Assembly: GCF_000425785.1 (NCBI RefSeq)
Contig: NZ_KE384450.1
Coordinates: forward strand, 62,001 to 126,000
Direction: 5' to 3'
DNA: 64,000 nt
DNA from: Pseudomonas taiwanensis DSM 21245
GTDB lineage: Bacteria; Pseudomonadota; Gammaproteobacteria; Pseudomonadales; Pseudomonadaceae
The translations under genes were made by a program, and so were the position numbers. Below, in pieces: positions 25,986 to 35,014 of the stretch. Under the pieces are notes generated by a model. The model was given only the letters and a program-made list of their open reading frames with translations. It had not been told where the DNA came from and ran no database searches. Position 1 is the stretch's first letter, and each line of letters begins with the position of its first letter.

Positions 25986-26660
25986 TTACTCGGCTTTCAG
26001 GCTTTTCACGCCTTCTGCAGTGCCCAGCAGCAGCAAGTCGGCGGGACGGGCCGCGAACAGGCCGTTGGTGACGACGCCGACGATCGCGTTGATCTGGCGC
26101 TCCAGCTCTACCGGGTTGGTGATCTGCAGGTTGTGCACATCCAGGATCACGTTGCCATTGTCGGTCACCACGCCCTCGCGGTACACCGGGTCGCCGCCCA
26201 GCTTCACCAGCTGGCGCGCGACATGGCTGCGGGCCATTGGGATGACTTCGACTGGCAGCGGGAAGGCACCCAGCACCGGCACCAGCTTGCTGGCGTCGGC
26301 GATGCAGATGAAGGTCTTGGCCACGGCGGCGACGATCTTCTCGCGGGTCAGGGCCGCACCGCCGCCCTTGATCAGGTTCAGGTGCGCATCGCTTTCGTCG
26401 GCGCCGTCGACGTAGAACTCCAGTTCGCTGACGCTGTTGAGCTCGTACACCGGAATACCATGGCCCTTCAGACGCTGGGCGGTGGCCTCGGAGCTGGCGA
26501 CCGCGCCATCGAAGGCGGTCTTGTGCTGGGCCAGGGCATCAATGAAGAAGTTGGCGGTCGAACCGGTTCCGACGCCGACGACGCTCTTTTCATCCAGCTT
26601 GGGCAGAATGAAGTCGACAGCGGCCTGGGCGACGGCCTGTTTGAGTTGGTCCTGGGTCAT
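25986..26660 (-). CDS. rpiA: Ribose-5-phosphate isomerase A
   Basis: 224 residues, the normal length. Conserved parts are GTGSTANFFIDAL (about 31-43), VDGADESD with the catalytic aspartate and KGGGAALTREKIVAAVAKTFI. It interconverts ribose 5-phosphate and ribulose 5-phosphate in the non-oxidative pentose phosphate pathway in the cytoplasm. It is divergent from ilvA, as I recall in P. putida and P. aeruginosa. The neighbouring sulfur operon lies on its 3' side. Confidence 0.96.
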   Translation of the reverse strand: MTQDQLKQAVAQAAVDFILPKLDEKSVVGVGTGSTANFFIDALAQHKTAFDGAVASSEATAQRLKGHGIPVYELNSVSELEFYVDGADESDAHLNLIKGGGAALTREKIVAAVAKTFICIADASKLVPVLGAFPLPVEVIPMARSHVARQLVKLGGDPVYREGVVTDNGNVILDVHNLQITNPVELERQINAIVGVVTNGLFAARPADLLLLGTAEGVKSLKAE

Positions 26661-26792
26661 GCGGGCTCCGAAAGGGGCAGGGCGGTTTCAAAGTTGCCTA
26701 GTATAACGGCTCGGGCGGCTTTGCTGTGGTCGCCCGACGTAGCGCTGGGGTAGACTCCCAGCCCTTGTCCCGCGGCCAGTGATGCTTTCCCG

Positions 26793-28307
26793 ATGCTCGA
26801 ACAGTACGTCAAGAAGATCCTCACCTCGCGCGTCTACGACGTTGCGGTCGAAACCCCGCTGCAGAGCGCCGGGCAGCTGAGCAAGCGCCTGAACAACCAG
26901 GTGCTGCTCAAACGTGAAGACCTGCAGCCGGTGTTCTCCTTCAAGATCCGCGGGGCGTACAACAAGCTGGCGCAGTTGAGCGCAGAAGAACTGGCCCGTG
27001 GCGTTGTCACCGCCTCCGCCGGCAACCACGCGCAGGGTGTAGCCCTGGCGGCCCGCGAGCTGGGCATCAAGGCCACCATCGTGATGCCCAAGACCACCCC
27101 GGAGATCAAGGTCGAGGGCGTGCGTTCGCGGGGCGGCAAGGTGGTGCTTCACGGCGATTCGTTCCCCGAGGCGCTGGCTTATTCGCTCAAGCTCGTGGAC
27201 GAGAAGGGCTTCGTCTACATCCACCCTTACGATGACCCGCACACCATCGCCGGCCAAGGCACCGTGGCCATGGAAATCCTGCGCCAGCACCCCGGCCAGC
27301 TGGACGCGATCTTCGTGCCTGTGGGCGGCGGCGGTCTGATCGCCGGTATCGCGGCCTACGTGAAGTACCTGCGCCCCGAGATCAAGGTGATCGGTGTCGA
27401 GCCGGACGACTCCAACTGTCTGCAGGCAGCGATGGCGGCAGGCGAGCGCGTGGTGCTGCCCCAGGTGGGGCTGTTCGCCGATGGCGTCGCGGTAGCCCAG
27501 ATCGGTCAGCATACCTTCGACATCTGCCGTCACTACGTGGACGAGGTGGTGACCGTCAGTACGGATGAAATCTGTGCAGCAATCAAGGATATCTACGACG
27601 ATACCCGCTCGATCACCGAACCTGCTGGCGCATTGGGCGTTGCGGGCATCAAGAAGTACGTCGAGCTCAAGGGCGTGAGCGGCCAGACCCTGGTGGCCAT
27701 CGATTCGGGCGCTAACGTCAACTTCGATCGTCTGCGCCACGTGGCCGAGCGTGCCGAGTTGGGTGAAAAGCGCGAAGCGATCATCGCCGTGACCATTCCC
27801 GAGCGGCCAGGCAGCTTCAAGGCCTTCTGCGAGGCCATTGGCAAACGCCAGATCACCGAATTCAACTACCGTCGCCACACTTCCGATGAGGCGCACATCT
27901 TCGTGGGCGTACAAACCCATCCGGAGAACGACCCTCGGGCGGCCTTGGTGCAGCATTTGAGCGATCAAGGTTTCCCGGTAACCGACCTGACCGACAACGA
28001 ACTGGCCAAGCTGCACATTCGCCATATGGTCGGCGGCCATTCGGCAGGCGCCAGCGATGAGATCGTGCTGCGTTTCGAGTTCCCTGAGCGGCCCGGTGCG
28101 CTGTTCAACTTCCTCAACAAGCTGGGCGGGCGCTGGAACATTTCGATGTTCCATTACCGTAACCATGGCGCTGCCGATGGACGCGTGGTAGCCGGTTTGC
28201 AGGTACCGGAAGATGAGCGCCATTTGGTGCCGGCGGCCTTGGCCAAGATCGGTTATCCGTACTGGGACGAGACCGACAACCCAGCATACCGGCTGTTCCT
28301 GGGTTGA
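26793..28307 (+). CDS. ilvA: Biosynthetic threonine ammonia-lyase
   Basis: 504 residues. The PLP-binding lysine is at residue 51 (SFKIRGAYNK), with the Gly-rich phosphate loop VGGGGLIAGIA near 190. The C-terminal third (about 330-504) carries two ACT-like regulatory repeats (REAIIAVTIPERPGSFKAFCEAIG and DEIVLRFEFPERPGALFNFLNKLG) that bind isoleucine and valine. It deaminates threonine to 2-oxobutyrate, the first step of isoleucine synthesis, and fits with ilvD elsewhere in the window. The start is the first ATG after the rpiA-ilvA divergent region. Confidence 0.96.
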   Translation: MLEQYVKKILTSRVYDVAVETPLQSAGQLSKRLNNQVLLKREDLQPVFSFKIRGAYNKLAQLSAEELARGVVTASAGNHAQGVALAARELGIKATIVMPKTTPEIKVEGVRSRGGKVVLHGDSFPEALAYSLKLVDEKGFVYIHPYDDPHTIAGQGTVAMEILRQHPGQLDAIFVPVGGGGLIAGIAAYVKYLRPEIKVIGVEPDDSNCLQAAMAAGERVVLPQVGLFADGVAVAQIGQHTFDICRHYVDEVVTVSTDEICAAIKDIYDDTRSITEPAGALGVAGIKKYVELKGVSGQTLVAIDSGANVNFDRLRHVAERAELGEKREAIIAVTIPERPGSFKAFCEAIGKRQITEFNYRRHTSDEAHIFVGVQTHPENDPRAALVQHLSDQGFPVTDLTDNELAKLHIRHMVGGHSAGASDEIVLRFEFPERPGALFNFLNKLGGRWNISMFHYRNHGAADGRVVAGLQVPEDERHLVPAALAKIGYPYWDETDNPAYRLFLG

Positions 28308-28345
28308 GCGGCTAAGCTAGACCTATCGCTCAAGGACGTGAAGAC

Positions 28346-28771
28346 ATGGAACACCTGACAACGCTCAAGACCCTGCACATCGTCGCCACCGCCCTGTTGT
28401 TGCTGGGTGCGCTGGGGCTGGCGGTCTGGACCATTGTGGCGCGCCGGCAGGGCGATACCCAGGCGTATGGCAAGCTGTTGCGCCGGCCGTTGGTGTTCGT
28501 CTGGCTGCTGATGGGGGTGTGCTTGGTGAGCATGCCGTTCAGCGGGTGGTGGCTGGTACACCTGGTCGGCTGGCCGCTGGGGCAGACCTGGCTGCTGGCG
28601 TCCAGCGTCATCTACACCTTCGGCGCGTTTGCCGTGTGGTGGTTGCTGGTGCGTCTGAATCGCCTGCGCAAGGCCGAGGTGGTGGGTTTGAAGTTCACCC
28701 TGGCGCTGGCGGTATTCAGTGGGGTGTGCTTGCTGTCCATCGCCGGGCTGATGGGGGCCAAGCCGATATAA
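28346..28771 (+). CDS. DUF2269-type integral membrane protein
   Basis: This 141-residue protein is almost entirely hydrophobic, with four predicted membrane helices (about 10-30, 47-68, 78-100, 115-137). It begins MEHLTTLKTLHIVATALLLLGALGL, the usual N-terminus of the DUF2269 family. A conserved-looking His lies in the first helix (KTLHIVAT) and a second in WWLVHLVG, which could ligand a cofactor, though no role is established. It lies 38 bp after ilvA on the same strand. Confidence 0.8.
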   Translation: MEHLTTLKTLHIVATALLLLGALGLAVWTIVARRQGDTQAYGKLLRRPLVFVWLLMGVCLVSMPFSGWWLVHLVGWPLGQTWLLASSVIYTFGAFAVWWLLVRLNRLRKAEVVGLKFTLALAVFSGVCLLSIAGLMGAKPI

Positions 28772-28813
28772 GGCAGCTTCGCTGCGCTGGGGGAGCGGCT
28801 TTGTGTCGCGAAG

Positions 28814-28830
28814 GGGCCGCATAGCGGCCC
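28814..28830. terminator. Hairpin between convergent DUF2269 and HAD genes
   Basis: GGGCCGC and GCGGCCC form a 7-bp stem with a 3-base loop. Upstream bases (gggagcggctttgtgtcgcg) resemble a common Pseudomonas intergenic repeat, so this may be a REP remnant used as a bidirectional terminator. Confidence 0.5.
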
Positions 28831-28838
28831 TGTCGGTC

Positions 28839-29495
28839 TCAATCCCTGAGCGACAACACCTGCCACCCACGCCGCTCCGCCTCCGCCCGCAGTTTCGGAT
28901 CCGGGTCCACGGCCACCGGCCGCTCAACCTGCTCCAGCAAGGGCAGGTCGTTCATCGAGTCGCTGTAGAAGCTGCTGCCCTGCAGGTCATAGCCGTTCTC
29001 CAGCATCCAGCGCTTCAGACGCGTCACCTTCCCTTCACGGAAACACGGTATATCGGTACTGCGCCCGGTGTACCGGCCGTCGATGATCTCGCATTCGGTA
29101 GCCAGCAGGGTGCGTACACCCAGGCGGCGGGCGATGGGTGCGGTGACGAACCGGTTGGTGGCGGTGATGATCAGCAGGTGATCGCCGGCCTCGCGGTGCT
29201 GGCGCAGCAGAGCCTCGGCCTTGGGCAGGATGATCGGCTCGATGCAGTCGCGCATGAAGTCGCGGTGCCATTCGTCGAGCTGGGCAGGCGCCGTGGCAGC
29301 GAGGATTTCCATGGAAAAGGCCAGGTACGCCTGCAGGTCCAGGGTGCCGGCCAGGTAGTCCTGGTAGAAACCGTCATTGCGTTGTTTGTAGGCGACCGGG
29401 TCAAGGATGCGCCGTTCGCACAGGTAGTCGCCCCATGCATGGTCGCTGTCGCCACCGAGGAGGGTATTGTCCAGGTCGAATAAAGCCAGGCGCAT
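28839..29495 (-). CDS. HAD-IB family phosphatase
   Basis: 218 residues from ATG 29495 (a GTG at 29504 would add three). The HAD motifs are intact: DLDNTLL with the nucleophile Asp, IITATNRF for motif II, and FYSDSMNDLPLLE for motif III. It is of the SerB-like HAD-IB class (phosphoserine phosphatase-like) with a helical cap between motifs I and II. The natural substrate is not known. It is divergent from rppH; the same neighbours are recalled in P. aeruginosa (PA0335/PA0336). Confidence 0.9.
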   Translation of the reverse strand: MRLALFDLDNTLLGGDSDHAWGDYLCERRILDPVAYKQRNDGFYQDYLAGTLDLQAYLAFSMEILAATAPAQLDEWHRDFMRDCIEPIILPKAEALLRQHREAGDHLLIITATNRFVTAPIARRLGVRTLLATECEIIDGRYTGRSTDIPCFREGKVTRLKRWMLENGYDLQGSSFYSDSMNDLPLLEQVERPVAVDPDPKLRAEAERRGWQVLSLRD

Positions 29496-29635
29496 CGCGG
29501 TCACTCAGGTCTGCCACAAGGAAGCCCGCAGAATACGGAGTTTTCACCTCGCTGCACATAAGCTTGGTGGGCGCGTTGCTGCGCTCGTGAGCTTTGTGGA
29601 ACAATGCGGTGACATGCGTTTGCGAGGTTGCTGCC

Positions 29636-30115
29636 GTGATCGACCCGGATGGTTTTCGCCCTAACGTCGGGATCATTCTCACGAATGATGCCGGGCAGGT
29701 GCTATGGGCTCGGCGGATCAACCAGGATGCCTGGCAATTTCCCCAGGGCGGTATCAACCCTGATGAAACGCCGGAAGATGCCCTGTACCGCGAGCTGAAC
29801 GAAGAAGTTGGCCTTGAACGCGACGATGTGGAAATTCTTGCCTGCACCCGTGGCTGGTTGCGTTATCGTTTACCCCAACGCCTGGTACGTACCCACAGCC
29901 AGCCGTTGTGTATCGGCCAGAAGCAGAAGTGGTTCCTGCTGCGCCTGGTGAGTAACGAACAGCGGGTGCGGATGGACCTGACCGGCAAGCCAGAGTTCGA
30001 CGGCTGGCGCTGGGTCAGTTATTGGTACCCGCTGGGCCAGGTGGTGACATTCAAGCGCGAGGTCTACCGACGCGCCCTGAAAGAGCTAGCACCGCGTCTG
30101 CTGACGCGCGACTGA
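29636..30115 (+). CDS. rppH: RNA pyrophosphohydrolase (Nudix)
   Basis: 159 residues from a GTG start at 29636 (MIDPDGFRPNVGIIL), supported by TGCGAGG nine bases upstream; the longer open frame lacks such a site. The Nudix box is GGINPDETPEDALYRELNEEVG (about residues 38-59). RppH removes pyrophosphate from 5'-triphosphate mRNA and starts RNase E-dependent decay. It is followed 22 bp later by ptsP, giving an rppH-ptsP operon, a layout shared by many gamma-proteobacteria. Confidence 0.95.
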   Translation: MIDPDGFRPNVGIILTNDAGQVLWARRINQDAWQFPQGGINPDETPEDALYRELNEEVGLERDDVEILACTRGWLRYRLPQRLVRTHSQPLCIGQKQKWFLLRLVSNEQRVRMDLTGKPEFDGWRWVSYWYPLGQVVTFKREVYRRALKELAPRLLTRD

Positions 30116-30137
30116 CGACGGAGTTCGACCCCGAGCC

Positions 30138-32411
30138 ATGCTCAATACGCTGCGCAAGATCGTCCAGGAAGTGAACTCCGCCAAAGATCTCAAGACGGCG
30201 TTGGGTATCATTGTCTTGCGCGTCAAGGAGGCCATGGGCAGCCAGGTCTGCTCGGTCTACCTGCTCGACCCGGAAACCAACCGTTTCGTGCTGATGGCCA
30301 CCGAGGGCTTGAACAAGCGCTCCATCGGCAAAGTCAGCATGGCCCCCAACGAAGGTCTGGTCGGCCTGGTCGGCACCCGCGAAGAGCCGCTGAACCTGGA
30401 AAACGCCGCCGACCACCCCCGTTACCGCTACTTCGCCGAAACCGGCGAGGAAAAATTCGCCTCCTTCCTTGGCGCGCCAATCATTCACCACCGCCGCGTG
30501 GTGGGGGTGCTGGTGATCCAGCAAAAGGAGCGCCGCCAGTTCGACGAGGGCGAAGAAGCCTTCCTGGTCACCATGAGCGCGCAACTGGCCGGGGTAATTG
30601 CCCATGCCGAGGCCACAGGCTCGATCAGGGGGCTGGGGCGCCAGGGCAAGGGTATCCAGGAAGCGCGTTTCGTCGGCGTGCCGGGCTCGCCAGGCGCTGC
30701 AGTCGGGCGTGCCGTGGTCATGCTGCCGCCCGCTGACCTCGAAGTGGTTCCCGACAAGGCGGTCGACGATATCGACGCCGAGCTCAATCTGTTCCAGAAC
30801 GCGCTCGAAGGCGTGCGCGAAGACATGCGCAAGCTGTCCGCCAAGCTGGCCACGCAGCTGCGCCCGGAAGAGCGCGCGTTGTTCGACGTCTACCTGATGA
30901 TGCTCGAAGACGCCGCCCTTGGCGGTGAGGTAACCGAAGTCATCAAGACTGGCCAATGGGCTCAGGGCGCGCTGCGCCAGGTGGTCGGCGAGCACGTCAG
31001 CCGCTTCGAGCTGATGGACGATGATTACCTGCGCGAGCGCGCATCCGACGTCAAAGACCTCGGTCGACGCCTGCTGGCTTACCTGCAAGAGGCCCGCTCG
31101 CAATCGCTGGTCTATGCCGACAATACCATCCTGGTCAGTGAAGAGCTGACCCCGGCCATGCTCGGCGAGGTGCCGGAGGGCAAGCTGGTAGGGTTGGTGT
31201 CGGTACTGGGCTCGGGCAACTCCCACGTCGCGATCTTGGCTCGGGCCATGGGGATCCCGACGGTGATGGGTCTGGTCGACCTGCCGTATTCCAAGGTCGA
31301 CGGCATCGAAATGATCGTCGACGGCTACAAAGGCGAGGTGTTCACCAACCCCAGCGACGTGCTGCGCAAGCAGTACAGCGATGTGGTGGAGGAAGAGCGC
31401 CAGCTCGCCCAGGGCCTTGACGCTTTGCGCGAACTGCCCTGCGTGACCCCCGATGGCCACCGCATGCCGTTGTGGGTCAACACTGGTCTGCTCGCCGATG
31501 TTGCTCGTGCCCAGCAGCGCGGCGCCGAAGGTGTAGGGCTGTACCGTACCGAAGTACCGTTCATGATCAACCAGCGCTTCCCCAGCGAGAAAGAGCAGCT
31601 GGCGATCTACCGCGAACAGTTGGCGGCGTTCCATCCGCTGCCGGTGACCATGCGGACCCTCGACATCGGCGGTGACAAGGCCCTTTCATATTTTCCGATC
31701 AAGGAAGAGAACCCGTTCCTGGGCTGGCGCGGCATTCGCGTCACGCTCGACCACCCGGAGATCTTCCTGGTTCAGACCCGCGCCATGCTCAAGGCCAGCG
31801 AGGGCCTGAACAACCTGCGCATCCTGCTGCCGATGATCTCGGGCATTCATGAGCTCGAAGAAGCCCTGCACCTGATCCACCGGGCCTGGGGCGAGGTCCG
31901 CGACGAGGGCACCGATGTACCGATGCCACCGGTCGGCGTGATGGTCGAGATCCCGGCTGCGGTGTACCAGACCAAGGAGCTGGCGCGGCAGGTGGACTTC
32001 CTGTCGGTGGGCTCCAACGACCTGACCCAGTACCTGCTGGCGGTCGATCGCAACAACCCGCGTGTCGCCGACCTTTACGACTACCTGCACCCAGCGGTGT
32101 TGCAGGCGTTGAACACCGTGGTGCGCGACGCCCATGGCGAAGGCAAGCCAGTGAGTATCTGTGGCGAGATGGCCGGTGATCCGGCGGCGGCGATCCTGTT
32201 GATGGCCATGGGCTTCGACAGCCTGTCGATGAACGCTACCAACCTGCCGAAGGTGAAGTGGATGCTGCGCCAGATCAACATGAGCAAGGCCAAGGAGCTG
32301 CTGACCGAGGCCATGGGTCATGACAACCCGCAGGTTATCCACAGCTCGTTGCAGCTGGCGCTGAAGAACCTTGGGTTGGCGCGGATGATCGGCCCGAACA
32401 AGGCGCTCTGA
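30138..32411 (+). CDS. ptsP: Phosphoenolpyruvate-protein phosphotransferase, nitrogen PTS (EI-Ntr)
   Basis: 757 residues, near the family norm. An N-terminal GAF domain (about 20-160) senses small molecules. The EI part has the phosphorylatable His in GSGNSHVAILARAMGIPTVMG (near residue 363), and a C-terminal PEP-binding TIM barrel runs from about 420 to 740 (TEVPFMINQRFPSE, RTLDIGGDKAL, VGVMVEIPAAV, SVGSNDLTQYLLAVDRNNP, ICGEMAGDPAAA). It passes phosphate from PEP to NPr and on to PtsN, linking carbon and nitrogen status to regulation. Confidence 0.97.
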   Translation: MLNTLRKIVQEVNSAKDLKTALGIIVLRVKEAMGSQVCSVYLLDPETNRFVLMATEGLNKRSIGKVSMAPNEGLVGLVGTREEPLNLENAADHPRYRYFAETGEEKFASFLGAPIIHHRRVVGVLVIQQKERRQFDEGEEAFLVTMSAQLAGVIAHAEATGSIRGLGRQGKGIQEARFVGVPGSPGAAVGRAVVMLPPADLEVVPDKAVDDIDAELNLFQNALEGVREDMRKLSAKLATQLRPEERALFDVYLMMLEDAALGGEVTEVIKTGQWAQGALRQVVGEHVSRFELMDDDYLRERASDVKDLGRRLLAYLQEARSQSLVYADNTILVSEELTPAMLGEVPEGKLVGLVSVLGSGNSHVAILARAMGIPTVMGLVDLPYSKVDGIEMIVDGYKGEVFTNPSDVLRKQYSDVVEEERQLAQGLDALRELPCVTPDGHRMPLWVNTGLLADVARAQQRGAEGVGLYRTEVPFMINQRFPSEKEQLAIYREQLAAFHPLPVTMRTLDIGGDKALSYFPIKEENPFLGWRGIRVTLDHPEIFLVQTRAMLKASEGLNNLRILLPMISGIHELEEALHLIHRAWGEVRDEGTDVPMPPVGVMVEIPAAVYQTKELARQVDFLSVGSNDLTQYLLAVDRNNPRVADLYDYLHPAVLQALNTVVRDAHGEGKPVSICGEMAGDPAAAILLMAMGFDSLSMNATNLPKVKWMLRQINMSKAKELLTEAMGHDNPQVIHSSLQLALKNLGLARMIGPNKAL

Positions 32412-32422
32412 TTGATGTGTCC

Positions 32423-32479
32423 CTATCGCCGGCTAGCCGGTTCCAACGGCCTTCGGGGCCTGGCTTGCTGGCGATAGGC
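32423..32479. repeat. REP-like inverted repeat between ptsP and NRDE gene
   Basis: CCTATCGCCGGCTAGCC (32423-32439) and GGCTTGCTGGCGATAGG (32463-32479) are imperfect inverted arms of 17 bases with the same GCC-GGC core as the repeat at 56718. They lie exactly between convergent genes, so they probably act as a terminator too. Confidence 0.65.
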
Positions 32480-32480
32480 A

Positions 32481-33227
32481 TCAGACTTCGAGGGTAACTT
32501 CCCCCAAATGCCCACCAAACGGGCCGAAACTGCGCTCGAACAGCCGTCTTCTGCCATGATCGTCCACGATCAGTACCGTACTGGCGCGTGTTCCGTAGCT
32601 CTGGCTGGCGATGAACACACTCGACAGCAACTTCTCGGTCGCCAGTCCCACACCCGTCTCAGGCAGTTCGCCATCCGCCGCGGGTTCGGCATCGGCCAGC
32701 AACGCCAGCATGCGTTGTGGGTCCGCTGATTCCAGTAACGCCTCCAGGCCGTTTCGCGCCTTCACCAGCTTCGGCCATGGCGTATCCAGCCCGGCATTGG
32801 ACAGCCCATACACACCGGGGGCCAGCAGTCGGGGCTCTGCTTCGCGGGCATGCAGGTAACCCAGTCGCTGACCGTCACCGACCAGTAAGTTGAACCCCGA
32901 ATACTGCCCGCTGCGGCTGGCGACTTGGTCGAGATACCCTTCGAGCCCCTGATCACCCTGCAGAAACGCCGCCACCAGTTCACCCCGGCTGCGCGCCCCC
33001 AGCGGCTGGCTAGGGTCGCGGATGTTGGTCAGCGCGGCGAAGCGCCCCTGGGGTCCCACGCCCAGCCAGGTGCCCCCGGCCTCCAGGTCGCGACCGGCAT
33101 ACACGCCGGGCGCATCATCCCAGCCCGCCAGGGCCAGTGCGGGACGGGCATAGAATTCGTCACGGTTGGCCGCGACGATCAGCGGCAGGGGGTGTCCGGG
33201 CCGCCAGGCGAATACGATCAGGCACAT
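32481..33227 (-). CDS. NRDE (TANGO2-like) family protein
   Basis: 248 residues from ATG 33227. It begins MCLIVFAWRPGHPLPLIVAANRDEFYARP, with the family hallmark NRDE motif and a cysteine at position 2 that could serve as an N-terminal nucleophile after Met removal. Further matches are GGTWLGVGPQGRFAALTNIRDP and a C-terminal SYGTRASTVLIVD. NRDE proteins resemble Ntn-hydrolases; mammalian TANGO2 has been linked to lipid and heme handling, but the bacterial role is unclear. It is divergent from the TauE-like gene. Confidence 0.88.
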   Translation of the reverse strand: MCLIVFAWRPGHPLPLIVAANRDEFYARPALALAGWDDAPGVYAGRDLEAGGTWLGVGPQGRFAALTNIRDPSQPLGARSRGELVAAFLQGDQGLEGYLDQVASRSGQYSGFNLLVGDGQRLGYLHAREAEPRLLAPGVYGLSNAGLDTPWPKLVKARNGLEALLESADPQRMLALLADAEPAADGELPETGVGLATEKLLSSVFIASQSYGTRASTVLIVDDHGRRRLFERSFGPFGGHLGEVTLEV

Positions 33228-33357
33228 CGGTTGGGCCTCTGTGTTTTTAGCCACTCTACCCATTGCGGCCGTGTCGATCCATCCTGTCACAGACTTCACT
33301 AGAGCCCCGAGCCCGGCTTCCGTTACCATGCCGGATTGTTTTTCTTGGGGGCGACGA

Positions 33358-34140
33358 ATGGAGTTCGTACTCTATCTGCTGTTGGGCGCGTGCGCCGGCG
33401 TGCTGGCCGGGCTGTTCGGCGTGGGCGGCGGCATCATCATCGTGCCGGTGCTGGTGTTCAGCTTCACCCTGCAGGGCTTCGACCCCTCGGTGCTGACCCA
33501 CCTGGCGGTCGGCACTTCACTGGCGACCATCGTATTCACATCGATCAACGCCGTGCTCGAGCACCAGCGTAAAGGCGCGGTGCAATGGCCGATTTTTGCC
33601 TGGATGACCCTCGGCATCCTCATCGGGGCCGGTATCGGTGCCAAGACGGCTTCGCTCATCCAAGGTCCGCAGTTGCAGAAGATCATCGGTGTGTTCGCCC
33701 TGATCGTCGCCGTACAGATGGCCCTGGACCTGAAACCCAAGGCCAGCCGTGGCATCCCCGGCAAGCCCGCATTGGTCGGTGCTGGCGGTGTGATCGGCTG
33801 GGCCTCGGCCATTTTCGGCATCGGTGGCGGTTCGCTGACCGTGCCGTTCCTGACCTGGCGCAGCCTGCCCATGCAACAGGCAGTGGCGACCTCCTCGGCG
33901 TGTGGTCTGCCGATTGCGGTGGCCAGCGCCCTGAGCTTCATGTGGCTGGGCTGGCGCGAGGAACATTTGCCGGCCCATAGCCTGGGCTACGTGTACCTGC
34001 CGGCACTGGTCGGCATTGCCGTCACCAGCATGTTTTTCGCCCGCTACGGCGCGCGTCTGGCGCACAAGCTTTCGCCACGTTTGTTGAAACGCCTGTTCGC
34101 AGCACTGCTGTTCTGCGTCGGCCTCAGCTTTTTGATTTGA
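33358..34140 (+). CDS. TauE/SafE-family anion permease
   Basis: 260 residues with about eight membrane helices, starting MEFVLYLLLGACAGVLAGLFGVGGG at ATG 33358. The duplicated Gly-rich signature of the family appears twice (GLFGVGGGIIIVPVLV and AIFGIGGGSLTVPFLTW), along with HLAVGTSLATIVFTS and ATSSACGLPIAVASALS. TauE/SafE proteins move sulfite, sulfoacetate or other small anions, mostly outward. Substrate and direction cannot be told here. It lies 16 bp before lgt, so may be co-transcribed with it. Confidence 0.88.
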   Translation: MEFVLYLLLGACAGVLAGLFGVGGGIIIVPVLVFSFTLQGFDPSVLTHLAVGTSLATIVFTSINAVLEHQRKGAVQWPIFAWMTLGILIGAGIGAKTASLIQGPQLQKIIGVFALIVAVQMALDLKPKASRGIPGKPALVGAGGVIGWASAIFGIGGGSLTVPFLTWRSLPMQQAVATSSACGLPIAVASALSFMWLGWREEHLPAHSLGYVYLPALVGIAVTSMFFARYGARLAHKLSPRLLKRLFAALLFCVGLSFLI

Positions 34141-34156
34141 ATCGAGAGGAAGTTCC

Positions 34157-34966
34157 ATGCTGCCTTACCCGCAGATAGACCCCGTGGCCGTGGCCATCGG
34201 GCCGCTGAAAATCCACTGGTACGGCCTGATGTACCTGATCGGCATCGGCGGCGCCTGGCTGCTGGCTTCGCGCCGTCTGAACCGCTTCGACCCCACCTGG
34301 AGCCGTGAAAAGCTCTCGGACCTGGTGTTCTGGTTGTCGATGGGGGTGATCGTTGGCGGGCGCCTGGGCTACGTGTTGTTCTATGACCTGCACCAGTACC
34401 TGGCCAATCCGACGTTGATCTTCGAGGTGTGGAAGGGCGGCATGTCGTTCCATGGTGGCTTCATTGGCGTGATGTTGGCGGCGCTGTGGTTCGGCAAGCG
34501 CAATAACAAGTCGTTCTTCGAACTGATGGACTTCGTCGCCCCGCTGGTACCGATTGGCTTGGGCGCCGGGCGTATCGGCAACTTCATCAACGCCGAACTG
34601 TGGGGCAAGGCCACCGATCTGCCTTGGGCGATGGTGTTCCCACCGTTCAGCGACCCGGCCCAGTTGCCGCGTCACCCGTCGCAGCTTTACCAGTTCGCCC
34701 TCGAAGGTGTGGCACTATTCGTCATCCTCTGGCTGTACTCGCGCAAGCCGCGCCCGACCATGGCCGTTTCCGGCATGTTCGCGCTGTTCTACGGTATCTT
34801 CCGTTTCATCGTGGAGTTCGTGCGGGTACCCGACGCCCAGCTTGGCTACATCGCCTTCGGCTGGTTGACCATGGGCCAGTTGCTTTGCGTGCCGATGATC
34901 GCCGGCGGCATCTTCCTGATCTGGTGGGCCTACAACCGTAAACCGACGGCCAAGGCCACCGTTTGA
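34157..34966 (+). CDS. lgt: Prolipoprotein diacylglyceryl transferase
   Basis: 269 residues, seven membrane helices. The catalytic and signature residues are present: HGGFIGVM (His near 100) and GAGRIGNFINAELWG, with the essential arginine. The ending HPSQLYQFALEGVALFVILW is also typical. Lgt adds diacylglycerol from phosphatidylglycerol to the cysteine of prelipoproteins at the inner membrane. A terminator-like hairpin separates it from thyA. Confidence 0.96.
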   Translation: MLPYPQIDPVAVAIGPLKIHWYGLMYLIGIGGAWLLASRRLNRFDPTWSREKLSDLVFWLSMGVIVGGRLGYVLFYDLHQYLANPTLIFEVWKGGMSFHGGFIGVMLAALWFGKRNNKSFFELMDFVAPLVPIGLGAGRIGNFINAELWGKATDLPWAMVFPPFSDPAQLPRHPSQLYQFALEGVALFVILWLYSRKPRPTMAVSGMFALFYGIFRFIVEFVRVPDAQLGYIAFGWLTMGQLLCVPMIAGGIFLIWWAYNRKPTAKATV

Positions 34967-34971
34967 TTTTC

Positions 34972-35003
34972 ACGGCAGGGGCGATCCCCCTGCCGTTCTT
35001 GTT
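34972..35003 (+). terminator. Intrinsic terminator between lgt and thyA
   Basis: ACGGCAGGGG (34972-34981) pairs perfectly with CCCCTGCCGT (34987-34996), followed by TCTTGTT. The hairpin ends about 19 bases before the thyA ATG, so it also falls within any leader transcribed into thyA and could act as an attenuator. Confidence 0.75.
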
Positions 35004-35014
35004 ACAGGTAAGCC

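Noticed and set aside
26688..28223. 511-codon minus-strand frame opposite ilvA
   Set aside because: Shadow frame caused by codon bias of ilvA; composition is not protein-like.
30051..31634. 527-codon minus-strand frame opposite ptsP
   Set aside because: Antisense shadow of a conserved gene; no domain, no ribosome site.
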